This document shows, piece by piece, positions 25,964 through 36,108 of a stretch of 64,000 nt of DNA. The notes beneath the pieces were generated by a model. The model worked only from the letters and a program-made list of their open reading frames with translations, had not been told where the DNA came from and made no database searches. Source of the stretch: Sediminicola sp037203765. GTDB taxonomy: Bacteria > Bacteroidota > Bacteroidia > Flavobacteriales > Flavobacteriaceae. Numbering within the stretch: position 1 is the first letter of the stretch; each line of letters opens with the position of its first letter. Where the stretch lies: contig NZ_JBBCAS010000003.1 in NCBI RefSeq assembly GCF_037203765.1, forward strand, positions 186,001 through 250,000, in the 5' to 3' direction. Made by a program: the position numbers and the translations under genes.

Positions 25964-28900
25964 ATGATGAAAAACTACGCTATTGCTAAAAGAAGGTTAT
26001 TATTATGTTTGTTTTTGACTTTTTCTTTTTACGGAATTAGTCAAAGCTTTAATGCCTCCGGTCTTATTGGGGAAAACTTAGCCAACCCAACCTCTTTGGA
26101 TTTTGGACCCAATGGTAAACTTTATGTTACCCAGCAAGATGGAACTTTATTGGAATATACTGTAGCAAGGGATAACGCCCCTGCGGGAAGTGGTGCCTAT
26201 AGTGTAAGCAGTTCTGCAACAATAAATATTATCAAGACAGGAGTTCCCAATCATAATGATGACGGTACTGTAAATACAGCAAATACAAGACAGGTTACTG
26301 GAATAATGACAGCAGGTACTGCTTCCCAACCCGTACTTTATGTGAGTTCTTCCGATTCTCGTATAGGGGGCGGCCCTTCTACGGGAGATACAAATTTGGA
26401 TACCAATTCTGGTGTTCTTTCTCGATTGACATGGAACGGTAGTACTTGGGATAAGGTAGATCTGGTACGTGGTTTGCCGCGTTGTGAGGAAAATCATTCT
26501 ACGAACGGAATGGATATGTTCCAATTAAATGGTAATACCTTTTTGTTGCTGCAACAGGGAGGTAACACAAATAGAGGGGCGCCTAGTAATAATTTTGCAG
26601 GTACCTCGGAAACCTATTTATCGGGAGCACTATTAATTATCAATCTGACCCAATTGGAACAAATGGAAGCTGCCAATGGTGGTCCATATGTTGATACCAG
26701 ACAGGGTTCTACCAAGTATATTTATGATCTTCCAACCTTGAATGATCCTACTAGGGCAGATATTACAAATGCCAGCCCAAACTTCCCTTATTCGGCAGGT
26801 CATCCATTATATAACGCAACAATTGACATTGGAGATCCTTTTGGAGGAAATGATGGGCTTAATCAGGCTTTTGTTGAGCAAGGTGGACCAGTACAGATAT
26901 TTTCCCCTGGGTATCGTAATGCTTATGATGTTGTAATTACTGCAGATGGTAGGATTTATTCTGGAGACAATGGTCCAAACACAACTTGGGGTGGACTACC
27001 TGTAATATATACCAGTGCCGGCAATAAGAAAGGGAACCAGTCCACTACAACCTATGATCCGGCAAATGGAGATTATGTCACCAATGAATTTAATGAATCT
27101 GGAAGTACAGGACATGGGGATGCTTTGCATTTTGTTGGAACAATCAATGATGCCAACGGTACCTATTATGGAGGACATACCGCACCTATTAGGGCGTTTC
27201 CTTCCAGGGCTGGTGTTGTAACCCATGAATATAATGGCTCAGCTTGGGTTGTAGATAATTCATTTAATTTCGAGAACCTTCTTGGAGGAGTAACAGGATA
27301 CTTTAATACAAGTTTTTCCATCACCGACTTTCCCGATGATCCAAGACAAGGTGAAAACTTGGCTGCTGCTATTGCCAGCCCGAAGGTTAATATACTGGAC
27401 ATTGTAAATTCTTCCACCAATGGGATGTGTGAATATACAGCGAGTAATTTTGGAGGTGCTATGTTTGGAGATCTATTAACGGCATCTTTTAATGGAAAAA
27501 TTAATAGGTATGAGCTAAATGCAGCTGGAGATGCGCTTTTGGCAAAAAATAATTCATTCTTAGACGGCTTTGGTTCCACACCATTGGATATTATAGCCCA
27601 AGGTGATGAGGATCCTTTTCCCGGTACCATATGGGCGGCAACTTATGGTGCAGATAATATAACCATTTTTGAACCAACAGATTTTGGGGCCTGTCCCCAA
27701 CCTGGAGATGCAGGCTACGATCCTTTGGCAGATAACGATTCTGACGGCTATACGAACCAAGATGAAATAGACAATGGAACCAATATCTGTTCGGGAGGGA
27801 GCAAACCAACCGATAACGATGGTGACTTCGTTTCTGACCTTAACGACCCCGATGATGACAATGACGGAATTTTGGATGTATCTGATGCCTTTGCAATTGA
27901 TGCAACTAATGGTACGTCTTTAAATTTACCGGTGCAGTATCCCTTCTGGAACAATGACCCTGGAACAGGATTTTTTGGGCTTGGATTTACCGGATTAATG
28001 TTAGATCCTACTGGTGCTACCGATTATCTCAATCAATATGATCCTGAAAATCTTTCCTTTGGTGGAGCTGGTGGGAAGGCCACTATTGATGCCGTAGATG
28101 AGGGGAATGCCCTTGAAGGGGCCAATACACAGAACAATGCATTCCAGTTTGGGGTCAATGTGGATACAAATTCGGCACCCTTTACTGTCCATGCAAAAAT
28201 AGAAACTCCTTTTTCTGGTAACCCACCAACGGATTTTCAATCTTATGGGATATATATCGGGAACGGGGATCAAGACAACTATTTAAAAGTTGCCCTAATG
28301 GATGGAACCACCAATGGTGATGGTATTGATGGTTTTGAAGTAATACTTGAAAATGGGGGTGTAGTAACCTCACAAAATACTTTTGACGTCCCCGGTCTTA
28401 TACAGGCGTCGTCTGCCGATATTTATATAAGTATTGATCCATCCTTGAATACGGCACAACCATATTACTCTATTGATGGAGGGGAAACAATTATGGTGTT
28501 GGGCAGTCCTATTAATTTGCCTGCTAGCTTCTTGGATCCCAACGATTCGTTTGGAATGGCAGTCGGAATCATTGGTACTTCGGCCGGACCTGGAGATGAA
28601 TTTACAGCAACTTGGGATTTTATAAATATAACCGAAAATGGCCCTCCCAATTTAACTTTTGAACCAAATCCTTTAGATTTTGGCACCTTGGCCACAAACT
28701 CAGGAGAGGCACAATTGATAGCTGAAGTGAGAAATGGGGGTGGACCGGCAACGGGCAGTATCCAGGTTACAGACATATCATTCACAGGTTCAGATGCAGC
28801 TTTGTTCTCCAATAACTCAACCCTGCCAATTATAGTTGGTGCCGGGGGAACAAAAACATTGCCAATCAGTTTTTTTCCAGATTCCAATGCTGGAAGCAAA

Positions 28901-31900
28901 TCAGCCAATATTGTTATTACCCACACTGGGGTGAATTCCCCACTGACCGTGCCTCTAACGGCTATTTTGACCGACATTGTTGTTGTCGCAAGGGTTAATG
29001 CCGGAGGGAATGGCGTTACGGCAAATGATGGAAATTTGGATTGGGAGTTCAATGGGGCTACAGGTGCCTATACAGGTACTACTTACAATGTAAATACCGG
29101 CTCCATTACCACGGGGAATTTGGTATATGCCAATAGGGACGCTTCAATTCCTCCTTATATTTCCGAAACTACCTTTGATGCCTTATTTCTCAATGAAAGA
29201 TTTGATGAAGCTGCTGATCCGGAAATGTTGTTCAATTTTCCAATAGGAAATGGGCTTTATCAGGTAAATCTCTTTATGGGAAATAGTTTTTCAGGTACCA
29301 GTGCTGTAGGACAACGCGTTTTTGATGTCCATTTGGAGGGTGTAGCCGTACAGGAAGATATTGACTTAATCAGTGAATTTGGACACCAAGTAGGGGGTGT
29401 GCTTTCCTTTATTGTGCCTGTTTCTGATGGGACATTGAATATTGAATTTTTACACCAGTTGAATAAAAACAATCCTTTAATCAATGCCATTGAAATTTTG
29501 GATGTGTCCAATAAAGACATCGCATTTGGGATTTTCCCCGTAGAGGATCAATTAACTGTTGCCGGAAAATCAGTTGCTGTAGAGGTCAATGCTTACGGAG
29601 GTGATTCAAATGAGCCAGTGGTTTATAGTATATCTGGTCAACCCTCAGGCTTGTCAATAGATAGCGCTACTGGAATAATATCTGGAATAGCAGATGCAAG
29701 CGGAATTACTGGCGGGCCTAATGGTGATGGGATTCATACGGTAACAGTTACTGCAAGTAAAAATGGATCCTCTGATGTGCAGACCCAATTTACGTGGACT
29801 GTTACTCCTTTCTCAAGTTATAGAATAAATTCGGGAGGTAATCTGGTGATTGCCACCGATGGAGAAACCAATTGGGAGTCCAATAATGTTTCTGGGGCTT
29901 CTTCCTCCGAAAACTACTCTGTGAATACAGGAATAATTACCAATTCGGGGCTTCAATATACAAATAGACACGCCTCTATACCTACATATATTTCTCAATC
30001 TGTATTTAATGCCCTTTTTTCACAAGAACGATATGATGTAGCTAGTGGTCCAGAAATGGAGTATCAGATTCCGTTGTCCAACGGAAATTATACTGTAAAC
30101 CTTTATTTAGGAAATAGTTTTTCTGGAACAAGTCAAATTGGCCAACGAGTTTTTGATGTGCTAATAGAAAATACCGTAGTTAAGGATAATTTGGATCTTA
30201 TTGCCGAATTTGGACATTTGGCAGGAGGGATGCTCAGTTTCGAAGTCACCCTGACAGATGGTGTTTTAAATATAGGATTTGGACACGTAGTAGAAAATCC
30301 TCTGATCAATGCGATAGAGATTTTAAGTTCTACGGGAGAGGTAGTTGACTTTGAAATTATACCGATAGCAGATCAATCCAATGTTGTGGGCCAAACAGTT
30401 TCGGTTTCTACAAGTACTACCGGAGGAGATCCCAATGAAAGTGTGTCGTATGCTATAACAGGTCAACCACAAGGAATAAGTATAAATACGGCTACCGGAT
30501 TAATTACAGGGACGTTACCAGCAACAGCTGCTTTAGAAGGACCTAATGGTGATGGAATATACAATGTTACAGTAAGTGCGAGTAAAACAGGTTCTCAAGA
30601 TGTACAGACACAGTTTATTTGGACTGTATCCAGCTTTACTACTTATAGGATAAATGCTGCAGGTGCCTTGGTAGTAGCATCAGATGGCGATACCGACTGG
30701 GAAGCCAATGACACATCAGGAGCTTTTACCAGCCAAAATTACAGTGTAAATACAGGTGTTATTTTAAATGCGAACTTGCAATATGCTAATAGGGATGCTA
30801 GTATTCCTGCTTATATAGACCAATCTACATTTAACGCCTTATTCGCCCAAGAACGCTACGACACTCCAAGCGGGGAGGAGATGGAATTTGTGATACCATT
30901 GCTCAATGGAAATTATGAAGTGAATATTTATTTAGGCAATAGTTTTGCTGGAACAAATACAGTGGGAGATCGAATTTTTGATATTGAAATAGAAGGTACT
31001 ATGGTACGTGATAATTTGGATTTGATTTCAGAGTTTGGACATCAGGCAGGAGGAATGCTCTCTTTTCCAGTTTCTGTGCAAGATGGAAATCTCAATATTC
31101 GATTTTTACATGAAGTGGAAAACCCTTTGGTGAATGCCATTGAAATACGAGTTGATAATTCACAGTATCCTCCTATTTTTATAGATCCTATAGCCGATCA
31201 GGATAATCAAGTCGGAGAATCCAGCACAATTTCCGTAGGTGCTAGTGGAGGTGATCCCAATGCTAATTTTACCTATAGCATTAGTGGACAACCAGTTGGA
31301 ATAAATATTGAACCTACCAATGGTCAAATATTTGGAACAATTAATGCCGATGCCTCTGAAGGTGGGCCCAATGGAGATGGAATTCATCTGGTTACTGTTG
31401 TGGTGACCAAACCTGGTTCTCAGGCAGTAAGTGTAAGCTTTAATTGGACAGTAGGGTATCAATGGATAAACAAAGATGAGGATGAGAATTATACCGCTAG
31501 ACATGAGAATTCTTTTGTTCAGGCTGGGAATAAATTCTACTTAATGGGAGGTCGTGAAAATGCCAAAACCATTGATATCTATGATTATACTACCAATACT
31601 TGGACCTCTCTACAGGATTCTGCGCCTTTTGAATTTAATCACTTCCAGGCAACAGAGTATCAAGGATTGATTTGGGTTATTGGAGCATTTAAAAGTAATA
31701 ACTACCCGAATGAAGTACCTGCAGATTTCATATGGGCTTTTGACCCTTCTACGAATGAATGGATTCAGGGACCCGAAATACCTGCAGGAAGAAAACGCGG
31801 TTCAACTGGTTTGGTGGTACACAATAATAAATTCTACATCATTGCTGGAAACACTAATGGACACAACCCGGGATATATTCCTTGGTTTGATGAATACGAT

Positions 31901-34900
31901 CCTGCAACGGGAGTTTGGACGCCTTTAGGTGATGCGCCAAGAGCAAGAGATCATTTCCATGCTTCTGTAATTGACAATAAGCTTTATATCGCCGGAGGAC
32001 GCTTATCGGCATTTCCAAATAATGTGTTTAACCAAACCATTGCGGAGGTTGATGTATATGATTTTGCTAGTGGAACATGGAGCACCCTACCTTCAGGCCA
32101 AAACTTGCCAACACCTCGTGGTGGTGCTGCTGTAGCCAATATCAATGATAAATTGCTTGTCATTGGAGGGGAAGTTCAGAATCAGGATGTATATGGAGTC
32201 CAAACAACGGATGCATTAAAGATTACCGAACAGTACAATCCGGTAAATGGTACTTGGACCCGTTTGGCTGATCTTAATAACGAAAGGCACGGGACCCAAG
32301 CCATCGTTTCTGGTAATGGAGTCTATATATTAGGTGGTTCACCTAACCTTGCTGGCGGCAATCAGAAAAATATGGAGTATCTGGGAGCAGATAATGCTAC
32401 GGGAGTTGCCAGTATTGCCAGTGAATTGGTTGCCCCATCCCTAATCGATATTTCTGAAGGGTCACAAAGGGATATCATATTAAATGCTGAAGATGGTAAT
32501 ATTGGTGTTTTTATACGTTCCATGGAACTTTCTGGACCGGATGCTGCCGATTTCAGTATTGATGCGGGGAATTTGACAAACTTTTTAATCGCTGCACAAG
32601 GTCAACATACGATCACTGTTGGACTGACCGGAACAGGAACTGGTAGAAGTGCAACCCTTACCATAAATTATGGAACTACCTCAACCTTAGAAATTCAATT
32701 GACAACCGATAATACGGCACCTGTGGTTACCAATCCTGGTACTCAATATAATAATGAAGGGGATTCCGTTGCTTTACAGATCGTTGCCAATGATGCTAGT
32801 AGCAACCTGAGCTATAGTGCCACAGGCCTGCCACCGACCCTTACTATCGATCCAATAACAGGGCTTATTTCAGGAACGGTTTCAGAAGGAGGTACAGGGA
32901 ATGGAGCTTTTCAGGAAGAGAATGGTTTGGTTGTGATAGAAGCGGAATCTGCAACATTAGACCCTACCTGGAGTATAACAACTTTAGGTGGAGCAACGGG
33001 AATCATCGCAGGTTCTAATCATTTTAGTAATCAAAATGGAGGGACTCTGACCTATGATATAAATATTACTACGCCAGGGGTTTACCGATTTAATTGGAGA
33101 AGTTTCTACAGTGGTGGAAGCCCAACAGATGAAAACGACAATTGGCTTCGTTTTCCAAACAATGATGATGTATGGTTCTTTGGATTTAAGGGCACACCTG
33201 GCAGTGAAGCAAGTGTAATATCAAACTTGCAAGGAAGTCAAACGAATATCGTATTCCCTGGAGGTAGCTCTAGAGTTACACCTGCAACTACGCCCGAAGG
33301 AAGCTCAAGTAATGGATATTTAAAAATATATAGAAGTGGTGGCGCCTCACAAGTTTATAGTTGGCAAGCGTATACAAGTGATAATGATGCGCATAACATT
33401 TACGTATATTTTGTCAACCCAGGAACTTATCAAATGGAAGTATCCGAGCGTTCTGCTGGACACGCTATAGATAAAATGGCATTGTACAAGCTCGATGGAA
33501 CAGCCTATTCTAATGCTCAATTAACAGCAGCACCAGAATCACCGATATCTCAAGGCACTAATGGAGCCGCTGACAATAGCCCATACAATGTGCAAGTAGT
33601 TGTGGAGGACGATGCGAATCCAGCAGGATCTTCAACGATCGACTTTCAATGGATAATAGGGGAGGCAGGAAATCCTTTGGCTGTAGCCAGTGCCATTCCA
33701 TTAAGTGGAGATGTACCCTTGGAAGTTAGTTTTACAGGAAGCGATTCTACAGATGATGTGGGGATTGTAAGTTATGCTTGGGATTTCAAGGATGGTAATA
33801 CATCGACTGAAGCAGATCCATTGCACATATTTACTTCTGCAGGGACATATGATGTGACTTTGACGGTTACAGATGGTGATGGTAATACTGGATCTACAAC
33901 AATAACGATTCAAGTCAACGACCCGGCTAATGAGGCACCTGTGGCCGTAGCAACTTCGGATGTGTCCAATGGTGATGCGCCATTGACCGTGGCATTTACA
34001 GGAAGCAACTCCACGGACGATGTGGGTGTTACGAGCTATCTATGGGATTTTGGCGACGCCGCTGGAAGTACTTCCACAGAGGCAGATCCAAGCTTTGTCT
34101 TTACCGAGGCAAACACCTATACCATTACCTTGACTGTAACAGATGGCGAAGGGCTTACAAATAGTACCACTTTGGAAATCACCGTCAATGTTCCCAATGA
34201 AGCACCAGTGGCAGTGGCTACTTCGGATGTGTCCAATGGTGATGCTCCATTGACCGTGGCCTTTACGGGAAGCAACTCTACTGATGATGTAGGGGTTGTA
34301 AGTTATCTATGGGATTTTGGCGATGCTGCTGGAAGTACATCGATGGATGCAGACCCGAGTTTCGTATTTACCGAAGCTGGAGTATTTACAGTTACATTGA
34401 CCGTTACCGATGAAGAGGGCTTGACCAGTTCTACCACCTTGGAGATCACGGTGAACGCACCTAATGAGGCACCCGTGGCCATAGCCACTTCGGATGTAAC
34501 GAGTGGTGATGCGCCCTTGATCGTGGCCTTTACGGGGAGCAACTCAACGGATGATGTTGATATAACGAGTTATCTATGGGATTTCGGCGATGCCGCAGGA
34601 AGTACGTCCAGCGAGGCAGACCCTAGCTTTACATTTACTGAGGCAGGCACTTATACCGTTTCTTTGACCGTCACAGATGAAGAAGGGCTTACAGGTACTG
34701 CCACCTTGGAAATCATCGTCAATGCTCCCAATGGTGCACCTGTGGCTGTTGCTACTTCGGATGTGTCCAATGGTGATGCGCCATTGACCGTGGCATTTAC
34801 GGGAAGCAACTCTACCGACGATGTTGGCATAGAAAGTTATTTATGGCAATTTGGAGATGCGGCTGGTAGTACATCTACAGAAGCTAATCCTAGTTTTGTA

Positions 34901-35824
34901 TTCACGGAAGCGGGAGTATATACAGTTACGTTGACGGTTACAGATAATGATGGGCTTACCGACATGGCCACATTGGAGATTACAGTGAATGATCCTGTTG
35001 ATCCCAACAATGAAGCTCCGGTAGCTGCAATTACAGCCAATCCTATCAATGGTATTGCACCTTTACCAGTACTCTTTAGTGCGGAAGATGCGACAGATGA
35101 TAAAGGTATTGTCCGCTATGAATGGGACTTTAATGACGGAACAACTTCAACAGTTAGGACCAATAGTGCTGCATTTAGCCACACATTTGCCCAAGCAGGA
35201 ATTTATATTGTTGTTTTGACAGTAACCGACGAGGAAGGATTAACTGGGACGGCAACAATAACAATAACTGTATCAGATACCAATGCGGCACCTAATGCGA
35301 TTGCAACAGCGACACCGATGCAAGGAAGTGCTCCATTGGAAGTAACCTTTAATGGATCCTCATCTACTGATGATATTGGTATTCTATCTTATAACTGGGA
35401 TTTTGGGGACGGGTCAACGTCTGCCGAAGCCGACCCTATCCATATCTACGATGCGGCGGGAGAGTATAATGTAGTGCTTACAGTTTCAGATGGAGAATTT
35501 ACCGATACAGATACGTTGACCATTGTCGTGACAGAAAATATACCCAGTGAGGTTGGTAATTTTGAGGTCATTGTAGCACCTAATCCAGTGGTGGATGGTA
35601 CTGCGAACATCATTATGGTAACTGAGCCAATAGACGATTTCATCACCTTGGTTTATTTGCACGATGCCAGCGGAAGGTATATCAGTGGTCATGTGGCCCA
35701 AACAATTTATGATGCAGGAAACTATAAGATACCTACCTACGGATTAAGAACGGGGATTTATTATGTGACCTTATTGACAGAAAAAGGCGATTCCCTTGGA
35801 TTAAAGATCATGGTGAAAAATTAA
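25964..35824 (+). CDS. Giant T9SS-secreted multidomain protein (propeller, malectin, Kelch, PKD)
   Basis: A 3286-residue surface or matrix protein. A signal peptide (about 1-27) is followed by a sorbosone/glucose-dehydrogenase-like propeller to about 580 (FSPGYRNAYDVVITADGRIY, YSGDNGPNTTWGG). TSP3 calcium loops lie at about 589-642, a lectin-like sandwich at 650-893 and a HYDIN-type beta module at 897-1003. Three malectin plus putative-Ig units span 1007-1831. Kelch repeats lie at about 1833-2143, a second beta module and Ig at 2146-2309, and a carbohydrate-binding-like module at 2320-2513 (ending SERSAGHAIDKMALY). Seven PKD domains span about 2570-3190, and a type A T9SS sorting domain ends the protein (3197-3286; YNP-type start VAPNPVVDG, end GIYYVTLLTEKG). 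Position after wza-wzc suggests binding or organising the exported polysaccharide. Enzyme activity of the propeller is unproven. Confidence 0.88.
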   Translation: MMKNYAIAKRRLLLCLFLTFSFYGISQSFNASGLIGENLANPTSLDFGPNGKLYVTQQDGTLLEYTVARDNAPAGSGAYSVSSSATINIIKTGVPNHNDDGTVNTANTRQVTGIMTAGTASQPVLYVSSSDSRIGGGPSTGDTNLDTNSGVLSRLTWNGSTWDKVDLVRGLPRCEENHSTNGMDMFQLNGNTFLLLQQGGNTNRGAPSNNFAGTSETYLSGALLIINLTQLEQMEAANGGPYVDTRQGSTKYIYDLPTLNDPTRADITNASPNFPYSAGHPLYNATIDIGDPFGGNDGLNQAFVEQGGPVQIFSPGYRNAYDVVITADGRIYSGDNGPNTTWGGLPVIYTSAGNKKGNQSTTTYDPANGDYVTNEFNESGSTGHGDALHFVGTINDANGTYYGGHTAPIRAFPSRAGVVTHEYNGSAWVVDNSFNFENLLGGVTGYFNTSFSITDFPDDPRQGENLAAAIASPKVNILDIVNSSTNGMCEYTASNFGGAMFGDLLTASFNGKINRYELNAAGDALLAKNNSFLDGFGSTPLDIIAQGDEDPFPGTIWAATYGADNITIFEPTDFGACPQPGDAGYDPLADNDSDGYTNQDEIDNGTNICSGGSKPTDNDGDFVSDLNDPDDDNDGILDVSDAFAIDATNGTSLNLPVQYPFWNNDPGTGFFGLGFTGLMLDPTGATDYLNQYDPENLSFGGAGGKATIDAVDEGNALEGANTQNNAFQFGVNVDTNSAPFTVHAKIETPFSGNPPTDFQSYGIYIGNGDQDNYLKVALMDGTTNGDGIDGFEVILENGGVVTSQNTFDVPGLIQASSADIYISIDPSLNTAQPYYSIDGGETIMVLGSPINLPASFLDPNDSFGMAVGIIGTSAGPGDEFTATWDFINITENGPPNLTFEPNPLDFGTLATNSGEAQLIAEVRNGGGPATGSIQVTDISFTGSDAALFSNNSTLPIIVGAGGTKTLPISFFPDSNAGSKSANIVITHTGVNSPLTVPLTAILTDIVVVARVNAGGNGVTANDGNLDWEFNGATGAYTGTTYNVNTGSITTGNLVYANRDASIPPYISETTFDALFLNERFDEAADPEMLFNFPIGNGLYQVNLFMGNSFSGTSAVGQRVFDVHLEGVAVQEDIDLISEFGHQVGGVLSFIVPVSDGTLNIEFLHQLNKNNPLINAIEILDVSNKDIAFGIFPVEDQLTVAGKSVAVEVNAYGGDSNEPVVYSISGQPSGLSIDSATGIISGIADASGITGGPNGDGIHTVTVTASKNGSSDVQTQFTWTVTPFSSYRINSGGNLVIATDGETNWESNNVSGASSSENYSVNTGIITNSGLQYTNRHASIPTYISQSVFNALFSQERYDVASGPEMEYQIPLSNGNYTVNLYLGNSFSGTSQIGQRVFDVLIENTVVKDNLDLIAEFGHLAGGMLSFEVTLTDGVLNIGFGHVVENPLINAIEILSSTGEVVDFEIIPIADQSNVVGQTVSVSTSTTGGDPNESVSYAITGQPQGISINTATGLITGTLPATAALEGPNGDGIYNVTVSASKTGSQDVQTQFIWTVSSFTTYRINAAGALVVASDGDTDWEANDTSGAFTSQNYSVNTGVILNANLQYANRDASIPAYIDQSTFNALFAQERYDTPSGEEMEFVIPLLNGNYEVNIYLGNSFAGTNTVGDRIFDIEIEGTMVRDNLDLISEFGHQAGGMLSFPVSVQDGNLNIRFLHEVENPLVNAIEIRVDNSQYPPIFIDPIADQDNQVGESSTISVGASGGDPNANFTYSISGQPVGINIEPTNGQIFGTINADASEGGPNGDGIHLVTVVVTKPGSQAVSVSFNWTVGYQWINKDEDENYTARHENSFVQAGNKFYLMGGRENAKTIDIYDYTTNTWTSLQDSAPFEFNHFQATEYQGLIWVIGAFKSNNYPNEVPADFIWAFDPSTNEWIQGPEIPAGRKRGSTGLVVHNNKFYIIAGNTNGHNPGYIPWFDEYDPATGVWTPLGDAPRARDHFHASVIDNKLYIAGGRLSAFPNNVFNQTIAEVDVYDFASGTWSTLPSGQNLPTPRGGAAVANINDKLLVIGGEVQNQDVYGVQTTDALKITEQYNPVNGTWTRLADLNNERHGTQAIVSGNGVYILGGSPNLAGGNQKNMEYLGADNATGVASIASELVAPSLIDISEGSQRDIILNAEDGNIGVFIRSMELSGPDAADFSIDAGNLTNFLIAAQGQHTITVGLTGTGTGRSATLTINYGTTSTLEIQLTTDNTAPVVTNPGTQYNNEGDSVALQIVANDASSNLSYSATGLPPTLTIDPITGLISGTVSEGGTGNGAFQEENGLVVIEAESATLDPTWSITTLGGATGIIAGSNHFSNQNGGTLTYDINITTPGVYRFNWRSFYSGGSPTDENDNWLRFPNNDDVWFFGFKGTPGSEASVISNLQGSQTNIVFPGGSSRVTPATTPEGSSSNGYLKIYRSGGASQVYSWQAYTSDNDAHNIYVYFVNPGTYQMEVSERSAGHAIDKMALYKLDGTAYSNAQLTAAPESPISQGTNGAADNSPYNVQVVVEDDANPAGSSTIDFQWIIGEAGNPLAVASAIPLSGDVPLEVSFTGSDSTDDVGIVSYAWDFKDGNTSTEADPLHIFTSAGTYDVTLTVTDGDGNTGSTTITIQVNDPANEAPVAVATSDVSNGDAPLTVAFTGSNSTDDVGVTSYLWDFGDAAGSTSTEADPSFVFTEANTYTITLTVTDGEGLTNSTTLEITVNVPNEAPVAVATSDVSNGDAPLTVAFTGSNSTDDVGVVSYLWDFGDAAGSTSMDADPSFVFTEAGVFTVTLTVTDEEGLTSSTTLEITVNAPNEAPVAIATSDVTSGDAPLIVAFTGSNSTDDVDITSYLWDFGDAAGSTSSEADPSFTFTEAGTYTVSLTVTDEEGLTGTATLEIIVNAPNGAPVAVATSDVSNGDAPLTVAFTGSNSTDDVGIESYLWQFGDAAGSTSTEANPSFVFTEAGVYTVTLTVTDNDGLTDMATLEITVNDPVDPNNEAPVAAITANPINGIAPLPVLFSAEDATDDKGIVRYEWDFNDGTTSTVRTNSAAFSHTFAQAGIYIVVLTVTDEEGLTGTATITITVSDTNAAPNAIATATPMQGSAPLEVTFNGSSSTDDIGILSYNWDFGDGSTSAEADPIHIYDAAGEYNVVLTVSDGEFTDTDTLTIVVTENIPSEVGNFEVIVAPNPVVDGTANIIMVTEPIDDFITLVYLHDASGRYISGHVAQTIYDAGNYKIPTYGLRTGIYYVTLLTEKGDSLGLKIMVKN
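28983..31455 (+). repeat. Three malectin plus putative-Ig units in tandem
   Basis: Units begin near 28983, 29815 and 30643, so the period is about 830 bp (about 277 residues). Each has the malectin start RxNxGGxxV, the phrases ANRDASIP or NRHASIP and YLGNSFSGT or MGNSFSGT, then a putative-Ig module with SISGQPSG or AITGQPQG. The copies are clearly diverged, so this is old internal duplication within the first giant gene. Confidence 0.85.
33929..34996 (+). repeat. Four PKD units in exact 267-bp register
   Basis: The codon for the first Asn of the (N)EAPVAVATSDVSNGDAPL start lies at 33929, 34196, 34463 and 34730, a period of exactly 267 bp (89 residues). Nucleotide identity between units is visibly high, with shared runs such as GGTGATGC(G/T)CCATTGACCGT. 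Three more diverged PKD domains flank the block. High identity makes it a likely site of copy-number change and of assembly errors. Confidence 0.9.
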
Positions 35825-35845
35825 TTTTGATAATTTTAAATTTGT

Positions 35846-35878
35846 AAGGGCAAACCGATCTGGTTTGCCCTTTTTTTT
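35846..35878 (+). terminator. Strong intrinsic terminator after the first giant gene
   Basis: AAGGGCAAACC at 35846-35856, a five-base loop and GGTTTGCCCTT at 35862-35872 form a perfect 11-bp stem running into eight T. It ends the first giant transcript, so the second giant must have its own promoter. Confidence 0.9.
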
Positions 35879-36108
35879 GTGCCTAATTTTTATTTAAAAA
35901 TATGGGCATGAGACCTTGTATTTCATCGATGAACTACCGCTTTTAATCGGAATACTTCTGGAATGTTTTTATACACCTTTTATTCTCAATAATTTAAGGT
36001 CTACAAAATCACTCCCCCCTTTTTTGTTCTGGATATCAGAAATATTAAAGTCTGATTATCAGTAGTTTATATCAATATTGTTTTTAATACGTCTTAGATT
36101 CTAATCCA

